A DNA stretch of 64,000 bases from Marinobacter sp. es.042 (GTDB taxonomy: Bacteria; Pseudomonadota; Gammaproteobacteria; Pseudomonadales; Oleiphilaceae): assembly GCF_900188315.1 (NCBI RefSeq), contig NZ_LT897781.1, forward strand, positions 434,001 through 498,000, written 5' to 3'. Each line of letters begins with the position of its first letter. Position 1 is the first letter of the stretch. A program made the translations under genes and the position numbers. Of the stretch, positions 28,490 through 40,194 are shown in pieces. The notes beneath the pieces were generated by a model. It worked only from the letters and a program-made list of their open reading frames with translations. It did not search any database and was not told where the DNA came from.

Positions 28490-30111
28490 CCGGTCTGAGT
28501 CTCCAGTTCTCTCGCATAGCCTTCCAGGGATTCACTAATTCCGTCGATATCCCTCGACCGGCTCGCGCTCTCCGTAGCCAGATCGTTGATCTCGGTGATA
28601 CTGCGGTTGATCTCATCCACGACCTGAGTCTGTTCCTCGGTGGCTGACGCGACACTGGTATTCACGTCTGCAATATTGGCCATGGCTTCAAGAATGGCCT
28701 TGAGTTCAGACTCCGCATCGGTGGCCAGCTTCTCGGTTTCGCTCGCCTCTTTGCTGCCCGTTTCCATCACCGACACGATATCGGCAACGCCAGCCTGCAA
28801 CGTTGTGATCATTTTCTGAATATCTTCCGTCGACTGGCCGGTCCGTTGTGCCAGGGTCCTCACTTCATCGGCAACCACAGCAAAGCCGCGTCCCTGCTCA
28901 CCGGCTCGCGCCGCCTCAATGGCAGCATTCAGCGCCAGCAGGTTGGTCTGTTCTGCGATGCCCCTGATAACGTCCAGCACGGATGTGATGTTGTCGGAAT
29001 CGTCAGATAGCTTACGGATAACCTCCACAGCTTTTGAAATCTGTGCGGCCAAACGATGCACCTGCTCTGAGGAGTTGCGGATAATTCGTGCGCCGTTCTT
29101 GCCTTTTTCTTCGGCGTCGCGGGTAATCTCGGCCGCTCTTGAGGCATTACCGGCAACCTCTTCGATCGCACTCTGCATTTCGTTTATGGCTGTGGCGACC
29201 ATGGAAATGGAGTCGGTCTGTCGAGTCACGCCATCATTATTGTCCTTCGCCGCCCGGGCGAGATCTGTAGCTCCGGTGCCAAGCTCCCGGGTCAACTGCT
29301 GGATGGAACCAATCATGGATTGCAGGTTCTCCAGAACCAGGTTGAAGCTTTTTGCGAGTTTGCCCAGATCATCATCCATCTCCACAGGGATCCGCTGGGT
29401 CAGATCGCCTTCACCCTGGGCAATATTGTCCAGTTGATCCCGAAGCGCCGCGATAGAGCTGATGATCATTTTCAGGAACACGGCAAACAGCCCAATACTG
29501 ATCAGGATAGCGACGGCTGTGATTAGCAGGATGGTGACCGAGCTGCTCTGGCCCTCTGCAGAGGCTTCACCCGCGCGAATCTGGGCCTGGGCATCTGCGT
29601 GAGCGCCGACCTCGTCGAAGTAATTCCTGAGATTGTCGAAGAAGTTGTTGGTTTCGCTGGCTGCCAGGGCTCTTGCCTGCTCCGGGTCTCCTGTTTCTGC
29701 CAGCTCAAGAACCCGTAGGGCGGATCCCAGCCAGCGCTCATAGGCAGCGTCGAATCCTCGAGCAACGTCGGAGACGCCCGTACCCTCAAGTCTGCCAACT
29801 GCTGTGTTGAAGCGGTCCAGGGCCTGGCCGGCATTCTCATCAAAACTGGCCAGGTAATTCTCACCATCTTCATTATTGGACTGGGCGTCCACATAGGCCA
29901 TCTGGGCAACCAGCGCCTGGTAGAGATCCCGGTCGCCGTTGAGGATTTCGCTGACGGAAGGCAGATAGGTGTCGGCAATATTGTCAGTGTCGGATACCAG
30001 GTTTCGGACAGTACTGACAGCGAACAGTCCGATAATAACCAGGGCGACAGCCGTGATAACGAAAGGCAAAGCAATTTTTACCCGGAGTCCCAGGCGCTTA
30101 CCAAAATCCAT
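28474..30111 (-). CDS. Methyl-accepting chemotaxis protein
   Basis: Transmembrane chemoreceptor of 545 residues. TM1 lies near 10-32, a helical periplasmic sensor of about 160 residues rich in acidic and alanine residues follows, then TM2 near 190-212, a HAMP domain and the cytoplasmic signalling rod with the hairpin tip [20 protein letters not shown]. The ligand domain looks like an all-helical bundle of the 4HB/HBM type; ligand unknown. ATG 30111 has GGGAGAG 6 nt before it, better than the upstream ATG at 30126. No CheW-binding partner genes lie nearby. Confidence 0.92.
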   Translation of the reverse strand: MDFGKRLGLRVKIALPFVITAVALVIIGLFAVSTVRNLVSDTDNIADTYLPSVSEILNGDRDLYQALVAQMAYVDAQSNNEDGENYLASFDENAGQALDRFNTAVGRLEGTGVSDVARGFDAAYERWLGSALRVLELAETGDPEQARALAASETNNFFDNLRNYFDEVGAHADAQAQIRAGEASAEGQSSSVTILLITAVAILISIGLFAVFLKMIISSIAALRDQLDNIAQGEGDLTQRIPVEMDDDLGKLAKSFNLVLENLQSMIGSIQQLTRELGTGATDLARAAKDNNDGVTRQTDSISMVATAINEMQSAIEEVAGNASRAAEITRDAEEKGKNGARIIRNSSEQVHRLAAQISKAVEVIRKLSDDSDNITSVLDVIRGIAEQTNLLALNAAIEAARAGEQGRGFAVVADEVRTLAQRTGQSTEDIQKMITTLQAGVADIVSVMETGSKEASETEKLATDAESELKAILEAMANIADVNTSVASATEEQTQVVDEINRSITEINDLATESASRSRDIDGISESLEGYARELETQTGRFRV

Positions 30112-30237
30112 ACGTCTCTCCCGCATTGCCAGAATGGCTTATTGCCAAATATAGCACTGGGAAGACGGTTGATTTGAGAAACATTAGAGAAATTGCTCCC
30201 GATCAGTTAGAAGTGACTCGCCGGGAGCATGGACAGG

Positions 30238-30480
30238 TTATCTGGAAGGGTCTGGTGATTCCCGGTGAGTGTCACCGGATCGGCAAAGGTGCCTCTGGCG
30301 CCAGAACTGTCCCGCGAAAATAACGACCCAGATCAGTAACCCTGCCCAGAGATAGGTCTCCGGAACCTGGAAACTGCCGCTGATTGCAAACTCAACCAGT
30401 AGCATCAGCGTCACCGCCAGAACCGCATTTACCAGGGCTGTCACCATGGCTTGCCCGCAGGCTTTGATGTTGGGTTTCAT
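30238..30480 (-). CDS. Small hypothetical membrane protein
   Basis: An 80-residue protein with two predicted transmembrane helices (about 12-34 and 42-60) joined by a short loop (SGSFQVPETY), and a polar, arginine-rich tail. GGAA stands 8 nt before the ATG. It sits alone between the chemoreceptor and parC. I do not recognise a family. The hydrophobic pattern, the start context and the lack of any competing frame support a real gene. Confidence 0.55.
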   Translation of the reverse strand: MKPNIKACGQAMVTALVNAVLAVTLMLLVEFAISGSFQVPETYLWAGLLIWVVIFAGQFWRQRHLCRSGDTHRESPDPSR

Positions 30481-30758
30481 AGTGTTCCGCTTGTTAGAGA
30501 AGTAAAACGGTCTTCTATTTACTGAAATGCAGAATACGGCTCACCTTATGGACTCTCCATGCGGGAATTCCGCTATTGGAATCAGTCGTCTGTGCGACAG
30601 CCGACCGGTTTTGGCCAATAAATCCGCAGGTTGTTGGTGTATCGGCGCCTTGCTCCATATAATGTGCGCTCCTGTGAACCGGTGATTATTCCGGGCGCAG
30701 GGAGTAGCATCACGGACACCATTCAAATCAGGCAATACAGGCAATCAAAGAGGCATCC

Positions 30759-33068
30759 ATGCCAGAGTTTCAGACAACGGATGAAGGTTTCGAGCGGGTT
30801 GCGCTCCGGGATTACACGGAAAAGGCCTATCTCGATTATTCCATGTACGTCATTCTTGACCGGGCACTTCCCAATGTCGGCGACGGTCTGAAACCGGTTC
30901 AGCGACGAATTGTCTATGCCATGTCGGAGCTGGGGCTAAAATCCACCTCGAAGTACAAGAAGTCTGCCCGTACCGTTGGCGATGTGCTGGGTAAATTCCA
31001 TCCCCATGGTGATAGTGCTTGTTATGAGGCCATGGTGCTGATGGCTCAGCCTTTTTCCTATCGCTACCCTCTTGTTGATGGGCAGGGTAACTGGGGCTCC
31101 CCGGACGATCCCAAGTCCTTTGCTGCCATGCGTTATACCGAATCCCGCCTGGCGCCGTTTGCGGAAGTTCTGCTGGGAGAGCTGGGGCAGGGAACTGTGG
31201 ACTGGGTGCCCAACTTTGATGGCACCATGGATGAGCCGTCAGTGCTTCCGGCCCGGTTGCCCCATGTTCTGCTTAATGGGACCACCGGTATCGCCGTTGG
31301 TATGGCCACGGATATCCCGCCGCATAACGTTCGGGAAGTCACGGCAGCCTGTATACGCCTGCTGGACCAGCCGGAGTCGACGGTTGATGAACTCTGCGAG
31401 CACATCAAGGGCCCGGATTTTCCGACCCAGGCGGAAATCATTACCCCGCGCAAGGACATCCGGCAGATGTACGAGACCGGTCGCGGGTCGCTGCGGATGC
31501 GGGCCCGCTGGATCCGCGAGAGTGGTGAGATCGTAGTTACGGATCTGCCGCATCAGGTCTCTGGCAACCGGGTTCTGGAGCAGATTGCCCATCAGATGCA
31601 GACCAAGAAGCTACCGATGGTGGCGGACCTTCGTGACGAATCCGATCATGAAAACCCGACCCGCCTGGTGATCGTGCCCCGATCCAACCGGGTTGATCTG
31701 GATGGTTTGATGGCGCACCTGTTTGCCAGTACCGATCTGGAGAAAACCTATCGGGTGAACATCAATGTGATCGGCAACGATGGCCGACCGGGCGTTAAGG
31801 GATTGCACCAGATCCTCACCGAGTGGCTGACCTTCCGACGCACCACTGTCATCCGCCGGCTCCAGCACCGTCTGGACAAGGTTCTCGCTCGCCTGCATAT
31901 CCTGGAAGGCTTGCTGATTGCTTATCTCAATATTGATGAAGTGATCGAGATCATCCGTACCGAAGACAAACCCAAGGCCGAGCTGATGGCCCGTTTCGGG
32001 TTGTCCGCCGATCAAGCCGAAGCCATCCTCGAACTGAAGCTGCGTCACCTGGCCAAGCTTGAGGAAATGAAAATCCGGGGCGAGCAGGATGAGCTCGCGG
32101 CTGAACGGGATGAGCTCCAATCCATTCTGGGTTCCGAGGATCGCCTGCGAGAACTTATCAAGAGCGAGATGCAAGCCGATGCCGAGACCTTTGGCGATGA
32201 TCGTCGCTCACCGATAGTCGAGCGTGAGGAGGCCAAGGCATTCAGTGAAGTGGACCTGATCTCGAACGACCCCGTTACGGTTGTGCTGTCTGAAAAAGGC
32301 TGGGTTCGCGCCGCCAAGGGGCATGACATTGAGCCGGAAGGTCTGAGTTATAAAGCCGGTGACCGTTTCTCCCTCGCGGCTCGGGGACGGAACAACCAGC
32401 AGGCGATATTCCTGGATTCTACCGGGCGCGCCTATTCCTTGATGGCTCACAGTTTTCCATCCGCCAGAGGCCAGGGTGAGCCGCTGACGGGGCGCATCAA
32501 CCCGCCCTCCGGTGCCAGTTTCTCAGGCCTGTTGATGGGAGATCCGTCCCGTAAGGCGTTGCTGGTTACCGACGGTGGCTACGGGTTTGTTACGTCGCTG
32601 AACGACATGATCAGCAAGAACCGCAATGGCAAGGCAGTAGTCAGTGTCCCCAAGGGCGCGAGGATCATGCCCCCACTGACCATACCGACGACCGAGAAAG
32701 CGCTGTATCTGGGGGCGGTGTCCAACGAGGGACGGATGCTGGTGTTCCCGCTGAGCGAATTGCCGGAACTGGCCAAGGGTAAAGGCAACAAGATCATCAG
32801 CATTCCCTCTGCCAGGGTTCAGAGCCGTGAAGAATATGTGGTGGCAGTAGCAGTCTTTGCCGAGGATGACCAGCTGGAGATACGCGCTGGTAAGCGCAAG
32901 ATGGGGCTACAGTTCAGTGATCTTGAACACTACCTCGGTGAACGAGGCCGTCGCGGCCACAAGCTGCCCAGAGGGCTACAGCGGGTGGATGGCATTGACG
33001 TGATTCCCTCTGCCGCCCGGGCCCAGGAAGAGGCGGGCTCTGATAGCGAGGGTGCCGACAGTGAGTGA
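30759..33068 (+). CDS. parC: DNA topoisomerase IV subunit A
   Basis: DNA-cleaving subunit of topoisomerase IV, 769 residues. The catalytic tyrosine is Y126 ([10 protein letters not shown]). The quinolone-determining loop [12 protein letters not shown] has serine S86 and glutamate E90, the sensitive state. The C-terminal half is the beta-pinwheel domain with [12 protein letters not shown] repeats and a tail rich in glutamate and serine. It partners with ParE (21.7 kb). The serB start codon overlaps its last 8 bases. Confidence 0.96.
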   Translation: MPEFQTTDEGFERVALRDYTEKAYLDYSMYVILDRALPNVGDGLKPVQRRIVYAMSELGLKSTSKYKKSARTVGDVLGKFHPHGDSACYEAMVLMAQPFSYRYPLVDGQGNWGSPDDPKSFAAMRYTESRLAPFAEVLLGELGQGTVDWVPNFDGTMDEPSVLPARLPHVLLNGTTGIAVGMATDIPPHNVREVTAACIRLLDQPESTVDELCEHIKGPDFPTQAEIITPRKDIRQMYETGRGSLRMRARWIRESGEIVVTDLPHQVSGNRVLEQIAHQMQTKKLPMVADLRDESDHENPTRLVIVPRSNRVDLDGLMAHLFASTDLEKTYRVNINVIGNDGRPGVKGLHQILTEWLTFRRTTVIRRLQHRLDKVLARLHILEGLLIAYLNIDEVIEIIRTEDKPKAELMARFGLSADQAEAILELKLRHLAKLEEMKIRGEQDELAAERDELQSILGSEDRLRELIKSEMQADAETFGDDRRSPIVEREEAKAFSEVDLISNDPVTVVLSEKGWVRAAKGHDIEPEGLSYKAGDRFSLAARGRNNQQAIFLDSTGRAYSLMAHSFPSARGQGEPLTGRINPPSGASFSGLLMGDPSRKALLVTDGGYGFVTSLNDMISKNRNGKAVVSVPKGARIMPPLTIPTTEKALYLGAVSNEGRMLVFPLSELPELAKGKGNKIISIPSARVQSREEYVVAVAVFAEDDQLEIRAGKRKMGLQFSDLEHYLGERGRRGHKLPRGLQRVDGIDVIPSAARAQEEAGSDSEGADSE

Positions 33069-34293
33069 ACTGGTCCTGATTAATGTCTCCGGGCGTGACA
33101 AGCCGGGTCTGACGTCGGAAATCACCGGCATCATGGGGCGCTACGATGTGCGTATCCTGGATATCGGCCAGGCGGTGATCCACGACCACCTGACGTGGGG
33201 CATCCTGATCGAGATTCCGGATGAGTCCAAATCCTCGCCCGTCATTCGTGACCTGCTGTTCCGGCTACACGCTCTGGATCTGCAGGTCAGGTTCGCTCCG
33301 ATCACCGTCGAGGAGTACCAATCCTGGGCCGCGGCCCGGAACCGAGCCTGCTATATCGTGACGCTGCTTGCCCGGGATATCAAAGCCGAGCAGATTGCCC
33401 GGGTTTCCGCCATCACGGCGCGTCATGGTCTGAACATCGATAACATCTCACGCCTGTCTGCCAGGCCCTCGCTGAATGCCGCAGACAATCGTATCGCCTG
33501 TGTCGAGTTTTCGGTAAGAGGCACACCATCAGATCTTGAGAAACTTCGGGCGGATTTCCTGCACATCGCTGGCGAAATGAATGTGGATATCGCCTTCCAG
33601 GAAGATTCCATCTTCCGCCGCAATCGTCGGCTGGTGGTCTTTGACATGGATTCCACGTTGATCGAGGCCGAGGTGATCGACGAGCTGGCTGCGGAGGCCG
33701 GAGTCGGGGAGCAGGTAGCAGAAATTACCGAAAGGGCCATGCAGGGCGAGCTGGATTTCAGCCAGAGTTTTGCCGAGCGCCTGGCACTTCTGAAAGGCCT
33801 GGATGAATCGGTCCTCGAGGGAATCGCCTCGCGGTTGCGGATGACCGAGGGTGCAGAGCACCTGATCCTCAGTCTCAAGGCGCTGGGATATCGCACCGCA
33901 ATCCTGTCGGGCGGCTTCACCTACTTTGCGCGCCACCTTCAGCGCAAACTCGGTATCGATTACATCTACGCCAATGAACTCGAGATTGAGGATGGCAAGG
34001 TCACAGGCAAGGTTTCCGGGCAGATTGTCGACGGCAAGCGAAAGGCAGAACTGCTTTTGGAAATCGCCGGGAAAGAGCATATTTCCCGGGAACAGGTTAT
34101 TGCTGTCGGTGATGGCGCCAACGACCTTCCGATGCTGAGCCAGGCCGGCCTGGGTGTGGCTTTCCGCGCCAAGCCCCTGGTCAAGGAGTCAGCCCGCCAC
34201 GCGATCTCGACGCTGGGGCTGGATGCAATCCTGTATCTGATTGGTTTCCGTGAGAGCGAAACCAACCAGAGTCTGGAAAACGCCGACTTCTGA
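33061..34293 (+). CDS. serB: Phosphoserine phosphatase
   Basis: HAD-family phosphatase of 410 residues that makes L-serine from phosphoserine in the final step of serine synthesis. Two N-terminal ACT-like domains ([18 protein letters not shown]...) precede the HAD core with the nucleophile motif [17 protein letters not shown], the SGGFTYF motif and the [10 protein letters not shown] acidic loop. GTG 33061 overlaps the parC stop (GTGAGTGA) and has GAGGG at a fitting distance; a GTG at 33052 is the alternative. Confidence 0.94.
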   Translation: MSELVLINVSGRDKPGLTSEITGIMGRYDVRILDIGQAVIHDHLTWGILIEIPDESKSSPVIRDLLFRLHALDLQVRFAPITVEEYQSWAAARNRACYIVTLLARDIKAEQIARVSAITARHGLNIDNISRLSARPSLNAADNRIACVEFSVRGTPSDLEKLRADFLHIAGEMNVDIAFQEDSIFRRNRRLVVFDMDSTLIEAEVIDELAAEAGVGEQVAEITERAMQGELDFSQSFAERLALLKGLDESVLEGIASRLRMTEGAEHLILSLKALGYRTAILSGGFTYFARHLQRKLGIDYIYANELEIEDGKVTGKVSGQIVDGKRKAELLLEIAGKEHISREQVIAVGDGANDLPMLSQAGLGVAFRAKPLVKESARHAISTLGLDAILYLIGFRESETNQSLENADF

Positions 34294-34304
34294 GCCGTTC
34301 AGGC

Positions 34305-36419
34305 TCAGTTGTCGCCGAAGTCGTAGTTCATTTCAGGTACTGGTGCCTGCAGGTAGTAGCCCTGAATATAGTTCACGCCAGCCTGCCATAGGGTGGCGAG
34401 AACGCCGGCATTCTCCACCAGCGGGATGATGGTGAGCTTGCCGCTGGACTGCAGGCTCTTGACCATTTCCTTGACCTGTTCTTTGGCCTCGTCGCTCTTC
34501 TGGATTTCTTCCGTGAAGGAGCCATCGATCTTCACATAGTCCGTATCGATGTGTTTCAGGGTGTTGAACGGATTGAGGGCGCAGCCGAACTGGGAAATGG
34601 ATACCTTGCAGTGAAGCTCGTGAACCGCCTTGGTGAAGTCTTTCGCCTGCTTCATGTAATTGTTGGCATCGCCTTCCCGGATCTGGAAGATCAGGGAATC
34701 GCCCGGCAGCCGTGCGGCTTTCAGGGCAACGCTCAGCCAGGGAGTGAAGGTTTTATCCTGCAGGGTTTCGGCCGTCACATTGAGGAACAGGCGGGTATCG
34801 TGGCCCCGTGAGCGATGGCTGGAAAGCTGTTTGATGGTCTGCAGAATGACCCAGCGGTCAATCTTGATCGCGGTGTCACTCGGGCCTGTTGGCGGCAGGA
34901 AGTCATAGGGCGAAACTTCCTCATCGTCCTTGTCGAGCATGCGCACGAAGGCCTCGTAATGTTCTTCGCCTTCGCCACGCAGGTTGATGATTGGCTGGAA
35001 CAGCAGCCGGAAGCGGTTTTCTTCCAGGGCCTTCTGAATCGCTTCCACCGAATTGCTTTGATCCAGAGCCTCGAAGTCGGCGGGGTTGTAGACCACCACA
35101 CCGTTGCCCTCGGCATGACCCTCGAGCTTGCGCACTTCCGCCGATGCTGTATGCGCCCTGGCCATGAGTTCCTCGGCCTTCGGCGAATTCTCGGTAATCG
35201 CGGCGACACCGATACTCACGGTCAGCTGGACCGTGCGCCCATTGATATCAAAAAGATGGTCCTCAACCGCCTTGCGGATGCGCTTGGCGTGTCCTGCCAT
35301 GGTAGATTCATCGCAGGGCTGACTCAGCAGACTGAAGGCATCATCGCTCAATCGGGCCAGGGCAAGGTCGTCACCGGCCTGCTCCTTGAGCAGGTTTGCG
35401 AGATCGCCAAGCAGAAGGTCTGCGCCGGAAATGCCCACCTGGCCCTTCATGCTCATGAAGTTATCGAGGGCGATGTAGGCGAGTGCACCGGTTTCATTCT
35501 TCTTGCCGGCGTTGGCAATTGCTTCAGCGAGTGCATCCATCAGGTACTGACGGTTATACAGTCCAGTCAGAAGGTCCTGGCTGCTGATCTGGCGTAGCTT
35601 TTCTTCCAGCTCCGCATCGCTGTGCTCCGGCTGCAGAACGATCTGCGTGCATTCCTCACCGTCGTAGGTGGCGGCCGAGACCGACATGGTCACGTTCAGT
35701 TCGTGGTCGTCGCTGCGTCGAGCCATGCAATTCATGGTCATGCCGTCTTCGCCCTTTTCGGCAAACGACTTCATGAACTCCTTATACTTCTCCTGGCTTT
35801 CCGGATTGAGGGTGTCCAGCACCGGAACGCAGATGAGATCGTCGATGTCATCGTACCCGAGAAACTCCATATACGACTGGTTGGCGTAGATGTGCATGCC
35901 ATCATTGATGTAGGCAATTGCATCCTTGGAACTTTCCAGCAGCAACTGGCACCGCTGTTCCGCTTCCCGCAGATGGGACTCCAGAACACGGCGCCGGCGA
36001 CGTTCGTCAAGAGCAGCCAGCTCACGATTGACCTTCAGCACAATAAGATCGGTGTGCTCGAACGACACCGTATCCTGGGCGCCTGCCTTCATTATCCCTA
36101 CTGTGCGCTCCCGGCTTTCTTCTTCCGTCAGCAGAATGAACGGAATGTCCTTGTCCATCCGGCGGATCATGGCGAGGGCGTCGTCGGCCGAAAACTCCTG
36201 CTCCAGGTCGCGGGCCAGAAGCAGATCCCAGTTTCCAGCCTTGAGCGTTTCTTCCAGATCTTCTTCCGAGGTGATTCTGTGGGCTCGGGTAGCCTTGCCG
36301 GAGTTACGGAGCAGGCTGACCAGTGATTCGGCATCGTTTTGCGATGGATCCAGAATCAGCAGGTGTACGGTCGCGTTCTTTTTCTGCATTCGAAGGGCAT
36401 CTCGTGATACACGGTTCAT
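34305..36419 (-). CDS. fimX: FimX-like c-di-GMP receptor (REC-PAS-GGDEF-EAL)
   Basis: A 704-residue protein with the FimX domain order: degenerate response-regulator domain (about 15-135), PAS (about 155-265), GGDEF and EAL. The GGDEF site reads LSDDAF (357-362), so diguanylate cyclase activity is unlikely; the EAL site is EAF (489-491) and the DDFG loop is ISQFGC, so phosphodiesterase activity is also unlikely. It should act as a c-di-GMP receptor for type IV pilus assembly, as in Pseudomonas. The neighbouring serB, and the PilZ-like gene behind it, match the Pseudomonas fimX locus. ATG 36389 is an alternative start. Confidence 0.85.
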   Translation of the reverse strand: MNRVSRDALRMQKKNATVHLLILDPSQNDAESLVSLLRNSGKATRAHRITSEEDLEETLKAGNWDLLLARDLEQEFSADDALAMIRRMDKDIPFILLTEEESRERTVGIMKAGAQDTVSFEHTDLIVLKVNRELAALDERRRRRVLESHLREAEQRCQLLLESSKDAIAYINDGMHIYANQSYMEFLGYDDIDDLICVPVLDTLNPESQEKYKEFMKSFAEKGEDGMTMNCMARRSDDHELNVTMSVSAATYDGEECTQIVLQPEHSDAELEEKLRQISSQDLLTGLYNRQYLMDALAEAIANAGKKNETGALAYIALDNFMSMKGQVGISGADLLLGDLANLLKEQAGDDLALARLSDDAFSLLSQPCDESTMAGHAKRIRKAVEDHLFDINGRTVQLTVSIGVAAITENSPKAEELMARAHTASAEVRKLEGHAEGNGVVVYNPADFEALDQSNSVEAIQKALEENRFRLLFQPIINLRGEGEEHYEAFVRMLDKDDEEVSPYDFLPPTGPSDTAIKIDRWVILQTIKQLSSHRSRGHDTRLFLNVTAETLQDKTFTPWLSVALKAARLPGDSLIFQIREGDANNYMKQAKDFTKAVHELHCKVSISQFGCALNPFNTLKHIDTDYVKIDGSFTEEIQKSDEAKEQVKEMVKSLQSSGKLTIIPLVENAGVLATLWQAGVNYIQGYYLQAPVPEMNYDFGDN

Positions 36420-36497
36420 TCACTAACGCTGAATGATGCAGGGGTTGCCGATCAATAACAACCCTCTGAGGGCTTCCGGTGTCTCAGTTTGGAGACC

Positions 36498-38303
36498 TTA
36501 TAGAGATGGCCAGAGCGAGTCGAATTCGTCCTCGCTGGCTCCGGATGATGCAGGCGGCGCGCCAGCATTCAGCGTTGCCGCGTTCTGCAGCTTGAGTTCG
36601 AACTGGCTGATGCTGCCAGTGGAGGACACCTTGCGAGACAACTGACCCTGATCTTCCCGGCCATCATGGAGCAGGGAAATGCGGCTCCCCGACTGGAATG
36701 GCAGGCGAGGTGTGATCAGTGTGGCTGACTGGTTGACCACGCTGATTTCCGGTAACAGCAGGCCGCGCAGGTATTCACTGCTGTTGCCCACTTTCTGGAT
36801 CAGGCGCACACCGCAGGGTGAAGCGCTCGGTGCGAGCAGCTCAATGCCCACCTGGGTGCCCTGATTCTTGATCTGTCGAATCCAACGCACCACCGCCACG
36901 CTCCAGGGATGTGAGCTTTGCTCACGAACGCCCAGAACCTCGCCCGCCTGCAATGACGGAGGCACATTGCTTTCCCACGCAACACAGTAGCCACCGGGGC
37001 TGGTATTGATCAGGAGAGAGTGGTGCGACTTTGGCCGGTTCCGGTCGGTCGACGGGGCCTGGGAGTTGCCGTAGGAACCCTTGAAATTGATCGGCGTGTC
37101 GCCGGCGTGGAGCCGTTCGTCGCTGGGACTGGCGTCGTGGGCGCCTGACCAGGCGTCCTGCTTCTGGCGCGAAGACCGGACGAACAGGTTCTCTTCTTCA
37201 TGAAGGCCGCTGTCGTTGCCATTCACGAATTCCGTAAAGGTTTTCTCGCCGGCAATGAAGTAATGCGCCGCTGTTAGGCCCACGCAGACTTCAAGGGACC
37301 CCTGGCTCGCGATGCGGTTGAAGTTCCGCTTCGCGAGAATGCCAAGGGCCTGGCTGAGGTGGGTGAGCAGGGTGTCGCTTACCTTTGCCGGTACCTGAAG
37401 TTCGTGATCGGTTTCTTTGTGCTCGCGACGGGCATGGAGCGTCTCCGATAGCATCGCCGAGAGATCCCGGGTATCAAAGCCGAAGCTGTCGTCACCTGGC
37501 TTCTGCTCCAGAAGGCTGCGGTAAACCGGCGGGTTGTCCCGTTCCATGTTGATTACAAACAGGCTGTCGTCCTCAACATCCGGTCCGCATCGGGTATGGT
37601 CAGTCCAGGATTCGAAGAGTTCATAGACGTGCAGAAGCTCAGCCTGTCGCAGCTGATTCGGGCGCGCACAGCCCAGCAGGAGGATGCGCTTGTAGCTGTC
37701 GGCGACCGAGCTGGTGCGGCGATGCTGAAGTGTGTCGTCCTCTACTTGAGCCACTGAGAGCTTGTTGCGGTGTGCAAAACGGAATAGACGGTGACACTCC
37801 AGCCAGCTCTGGGCAGGGCTCGGGCAGTAGAGCTGGTGCGATCTCAGAATGGTTGCCGACAGCTCGGAAATGGCCCGATGCGCGGCTGTGGCAATCTGGC
37901 GCCGATTCTTGTCCAGTCCCCCGTGGTCGATAAACTCCAGAACGCTCAGCTTGTAGCCGCCGGCCAGATGTAATTGGAGCGCCTGGGACAGATTGGCGAT
38001 CTTCCTTTGTTTTTCGGGCAGCGCCACGGCAAGACCGAGGTAGTGGCGGGAGAGCTCATTACAGACAAAATGAATCTTTTCGCGAATCAATTCCAGGAAC
38101 TGCATGCGCTGCTGGGGCGCCAGGAAAAGGTGATTCAGTTCGATAATGGCGTGGTAAAGCTGTCGTGACACCTCGCCGATATTGGCCATTGGCAATTGGT
38201 CTATCCAGACCCGGAACGCCTTGGGCGTCGTGTCACAGAACGACAGGCTGGCCGTTTTCTGTTCGGGAACGCGGAGATCAGGTTTCAGGGTCTTACCTTC
38301 CAT
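36498..38303 (-). CDS. Large PilZ-like protein next to fimX
   Basis: A 601-residue cytoplasmic protein. The N-terminal 350 residues are helical and have no motif I recognise. A PilZ-like region follows at about 425-510, with NTSPGG (433-438) standing for the (D/N)xSxxG motif and VGIELL (485-490) closing it; an arginine pair upstream is weak (NRPKSHH). The last 90 residues are another beta-rich stretch. A gene of this kind stands beside fimX in Pseudomonas (PA4958, from memory), so a role in c-di-GMP signalling to pili is likely but unproven. It is 78 nt upstream of fimX in the same direction. Confidence 0.65.
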   Translation of the reverse strand: MEGKTLKPDLRVPEQKTASLSFCDTTPKAFRVWIDQLPMANIGEVSRQLYHAIIELNHLFLAPQQRMQFLELIREKIHFVCNELSRHYLGLAVALPEKQRKIANLSQALQLHLAGGYKLSVLEFIDHGGLDKNRRQIATAAHRAISELSATILRSHQLYCPSPAQSWLECHRLFRFAHRNKLSVAQVEDDTLQHRRTSSVADSYKRILLLGCARPNQLRQAELLHVYELFESWTDHTRCGPDVEDDSLFVINMERDNPPVYRSLLEQKPGDDSFGFDTRDLSAMLSETLHARREHKETDHELQVPAKVSDTLLTHLSQALGILAKRNFNRIASQGSLEVCVGLTAAHYFIAGEKTFTEFVNGNDSGLHEEENLFVRSSRQKQDAWSGAHDASPSDERLHAGDTPINFKGSYGNSQAPSTDRNRPKSHHSLLINTSPGGYCVAWESNVPPSLQAGEVLGVREQSSHPWSVAVVRWIRQIKNQGTQVGIELLAPSASPCGVRLIQKVGNSSEYLRGLLLPEISVVNQSATLITPRLPFQSGSRISLLHDGREDQGQLSRKVSSTGSISQFELKLQNAATLNAGAPPASSGASEDEFDSLWPSL

Positions 38304-38525
38304 GAATGCATGCCAATGTCTGGACCACAGGTGGTATTCCGGGGTTCGCCCTGCCTGGCTGGCGGTTACCAGGTGTCCGCCGGCCTGTCAGGAAAACGCC
38401 GTAAATACATGTTTTTATCAATAACGGTACTGGACTTTAAAGTAGCAAACCAGTCGTAAAAAGCGAGAAGATCATGAGTTGACAATCTTTGACAAGTGAA
38501 TTTGGGCCGTTTTTTGTGAGGCCGG

Positions 38526-39566
38526 TCACGGGAACAGGTTGATCGGGGTCTTGCTTTCCTTGCCAGGCTCTTCTCTCACCAGCTTCGGCACCAGAAAACC
38601 GGGCAGGCGCGCCAGCAGCTCACGCACCAGATTTCGGGCCTCATCATCGGATACGTCGAAATGGTGAGCGCCTGTCACCGGATCAAATGCATGCAGGTAA
38701 TAGGGCAGGACGCCCGCATCAAACAGGGTCTCGCTCAACTCTTCAAGCACCGCCGTTCGATCATTTACACCCCTGAGGATCACGCTCTGGTTCAGGAGCG
38801 TTGCGCCTGCGGCCCGGAGGTATCCGAGCGCACGGCGAGTGGGGCCGTCGATCTCTGCCGGGTGGTTGATGTGCAGGACAATCACTACCTGGAGCGGAGT
38901 CGTCGACAGCCACTTCAGTAACTCGTCGCAAACCCTCTGGGGAATCACAACTGGCAAGCGGGTATGCAGGCGCAGCCGGCGGATGTGGGGTATGCCGCTA
39001 ATAGCGCTTGCCCACTGACTGAGCAGGCGATCATTGACGGCCAGGGGATCGCCGCCGCTGAAGATGACTTCGTTGATTTCCGGGCTGGCGACAAGGGTAT
39101 CAATTACCCGCTGCCGGTCGTGAGGGCTCAGGCGTTGCTCCTCGTAGGGAAAGTGCCTGCGGAAACAGTACCGGCAGTTGATCGCGCACTGTCCGGTTAC
39201 CATGAGCAGGGCCCGGCTGCGGTACTTTCGGATGAGCCCGGTGGTGGCGATCGCGCCGGATTCTTCGAGAGGATCGCTGACAAAACCGGGCGCGTGGCCG
39301 GCTTCGTCCGCCAGCGGAAGCACCTGTCTGAGCAAAGGGTCGGCCGGGTTGCCCTTCTCCATCCGGTTGAGGAAGGGTTCAGGTACCCGGATCTGAAAAA
39401 GCCGGTGGCCTTGTTCTGCCCCTGAAAGCCATGGTTCCTCGGGCAGTTCCAGGCGGCGGAGCAGCTCCTTCGGCAACGTAATAGCGCCCGACAGCAGTTG
39501 CTGCCAGCTGCGTTGTTCGTGGTCGGAAAGGTGGGCTTCTATACGGGCGGGGGTTCGCTGTATCAT
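38526..39566 (-). CDS. epmB: EF-P beta-lysylation protein EpmB
   Basis: Radical SAM lysine 2,3-aminomutase-like enzyme of 346 residues that converts alpha-lysine to beta-lysine for elongation factor P. The 4Fe-4S/SAM motif is [15 protein letters not shown], followed by SGGDPL and a PLP lysine region in the C-terminal third. It lacks the long C-terminal extension of clostridial lysine aminomutases, as expected for EpmB. Its start is 45 nt from that of efp on the opposite strand, so the modifier and its target share a divergent control region. Confidence 0.93.
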   Translation of the reverse strand: MIQRTPARIEAHLSDHEQRSWQQLLSGAITLPKELLRRLELPEEPWLSGAEQGHRLFQIRVPEPFLNRMEKGNPADPLLRQVLPLADEAGHAPGFVSDPLEESGAIATTGLIRKYRSRALLMVTGQCAINCRYCFRRHFPYEEQRLSPHDRQRVIDTLVASPEINEVIFSGGDPLAVNDRLLSQWASAISGIPHIRRLRLHTRLPVVIPQRVCDELLKWLSTTPLQVVIVLHINHPAEIDGPTRRALGYLRAAGATLLNQSVILRGVNDRTAVLEELSETLFDAGVLPYYLHAFDPVTGAHHFDVSDDEARNLVRELLARLPGFLVPKLVREEPGKESKTPINLFP

Positions 39567-39611
39567 AACGCCCTTCGAATTCTAAACAGCATTTTGTCAG
39601 GTGGACATTTC

Positions 39612-40187
39612 ATGGCTTCATATTCTACCAACGAATTTCGCGGCGGTCTTAAGGTTTTGCTGGATGGCGACCCCTGCATCATTCTCGAGAATGAGTTCGT
39701 CAAACCCGGGAAGGGTCAGGCCTTCAACCGGGTAAGGCTGCGTAACCTCATGACCAACCGGGTCTGGGAGCGCACGTTCAAATCCGGCGAAAGTCTTGAA
39801 GCTGCGGATGTCATTGATCAGGACATGGAATATCTCTATACCGATGGTGAGTTCTGGCACTTCATGCTGACTGACGGTTCCTTCGAGCAGTACCCGGCTG
39901 ATGCCAAAGCGGTTGGCGATGCGCTGAAGTGGCTGAAAGAGCAAGACGTTTACACGGTAACGCTCTACAACGGCGCGCCGCTGTCCGTAACGCCCCCCAA
40001 CTTCGTTGAACTTGAGGTGGTTGATACCGATCCGGGCATGAAGGGTGACACCGCCCAGGGTGGTTCCAAGCCGGCAACACTCTCTACCGGTGCGGTTGTC
40101 AACGTACCCCTCTTCATCACCATCGGCGAAGTCCTGAAGGTGGATACCCGCTCTGGCGAGTACGTGAGCCGGGTAAAGAGCAGTTGA
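39612..40187 (+). CDS. efp: Elongation factor P
   Basis: Translation factor of 191 residues that relieves ribosome stalling at polyproline stretches. The modified loop is [17 protein letters not shown] with the target lysine in PGKGQAF, matching the presence of epmA and epmB. Three beta-barrel domains follow. ATG 39612 starts the conserved [12 protein letters not shown] with AGGTGG upstream; the frame is open earlier, but that part overlaps the divergent epmB promoter region. epmA follows 7 nt downstream. Confidence 0.96.
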   Translation: MASYSTNEFRGGLKVLLDGDPCIILENEFVKPGKGQAFNRVRLRNLMTNRVWERTFKSGESLEAADVIDQDMEYLYTDGEFWHFMLTDGSFEQYPADAKAVGDALKWLKEQDVYTVTLYNGAPLSVTPPNFVELEVVDTDPGMKGDTAQGGSKPATLSTGAVVNVPLFITIGEVLKVDTRSGEYVSRVKSS

Positions 40188-40194
40188 TCCGGTC

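Noticed and set aside
38460..38500. Tandem TTGACA motifs as a strong plus-strand promoter
   Set aside because: No matching -10 element and no plus-strand gene follows; epmB is on the other strand.
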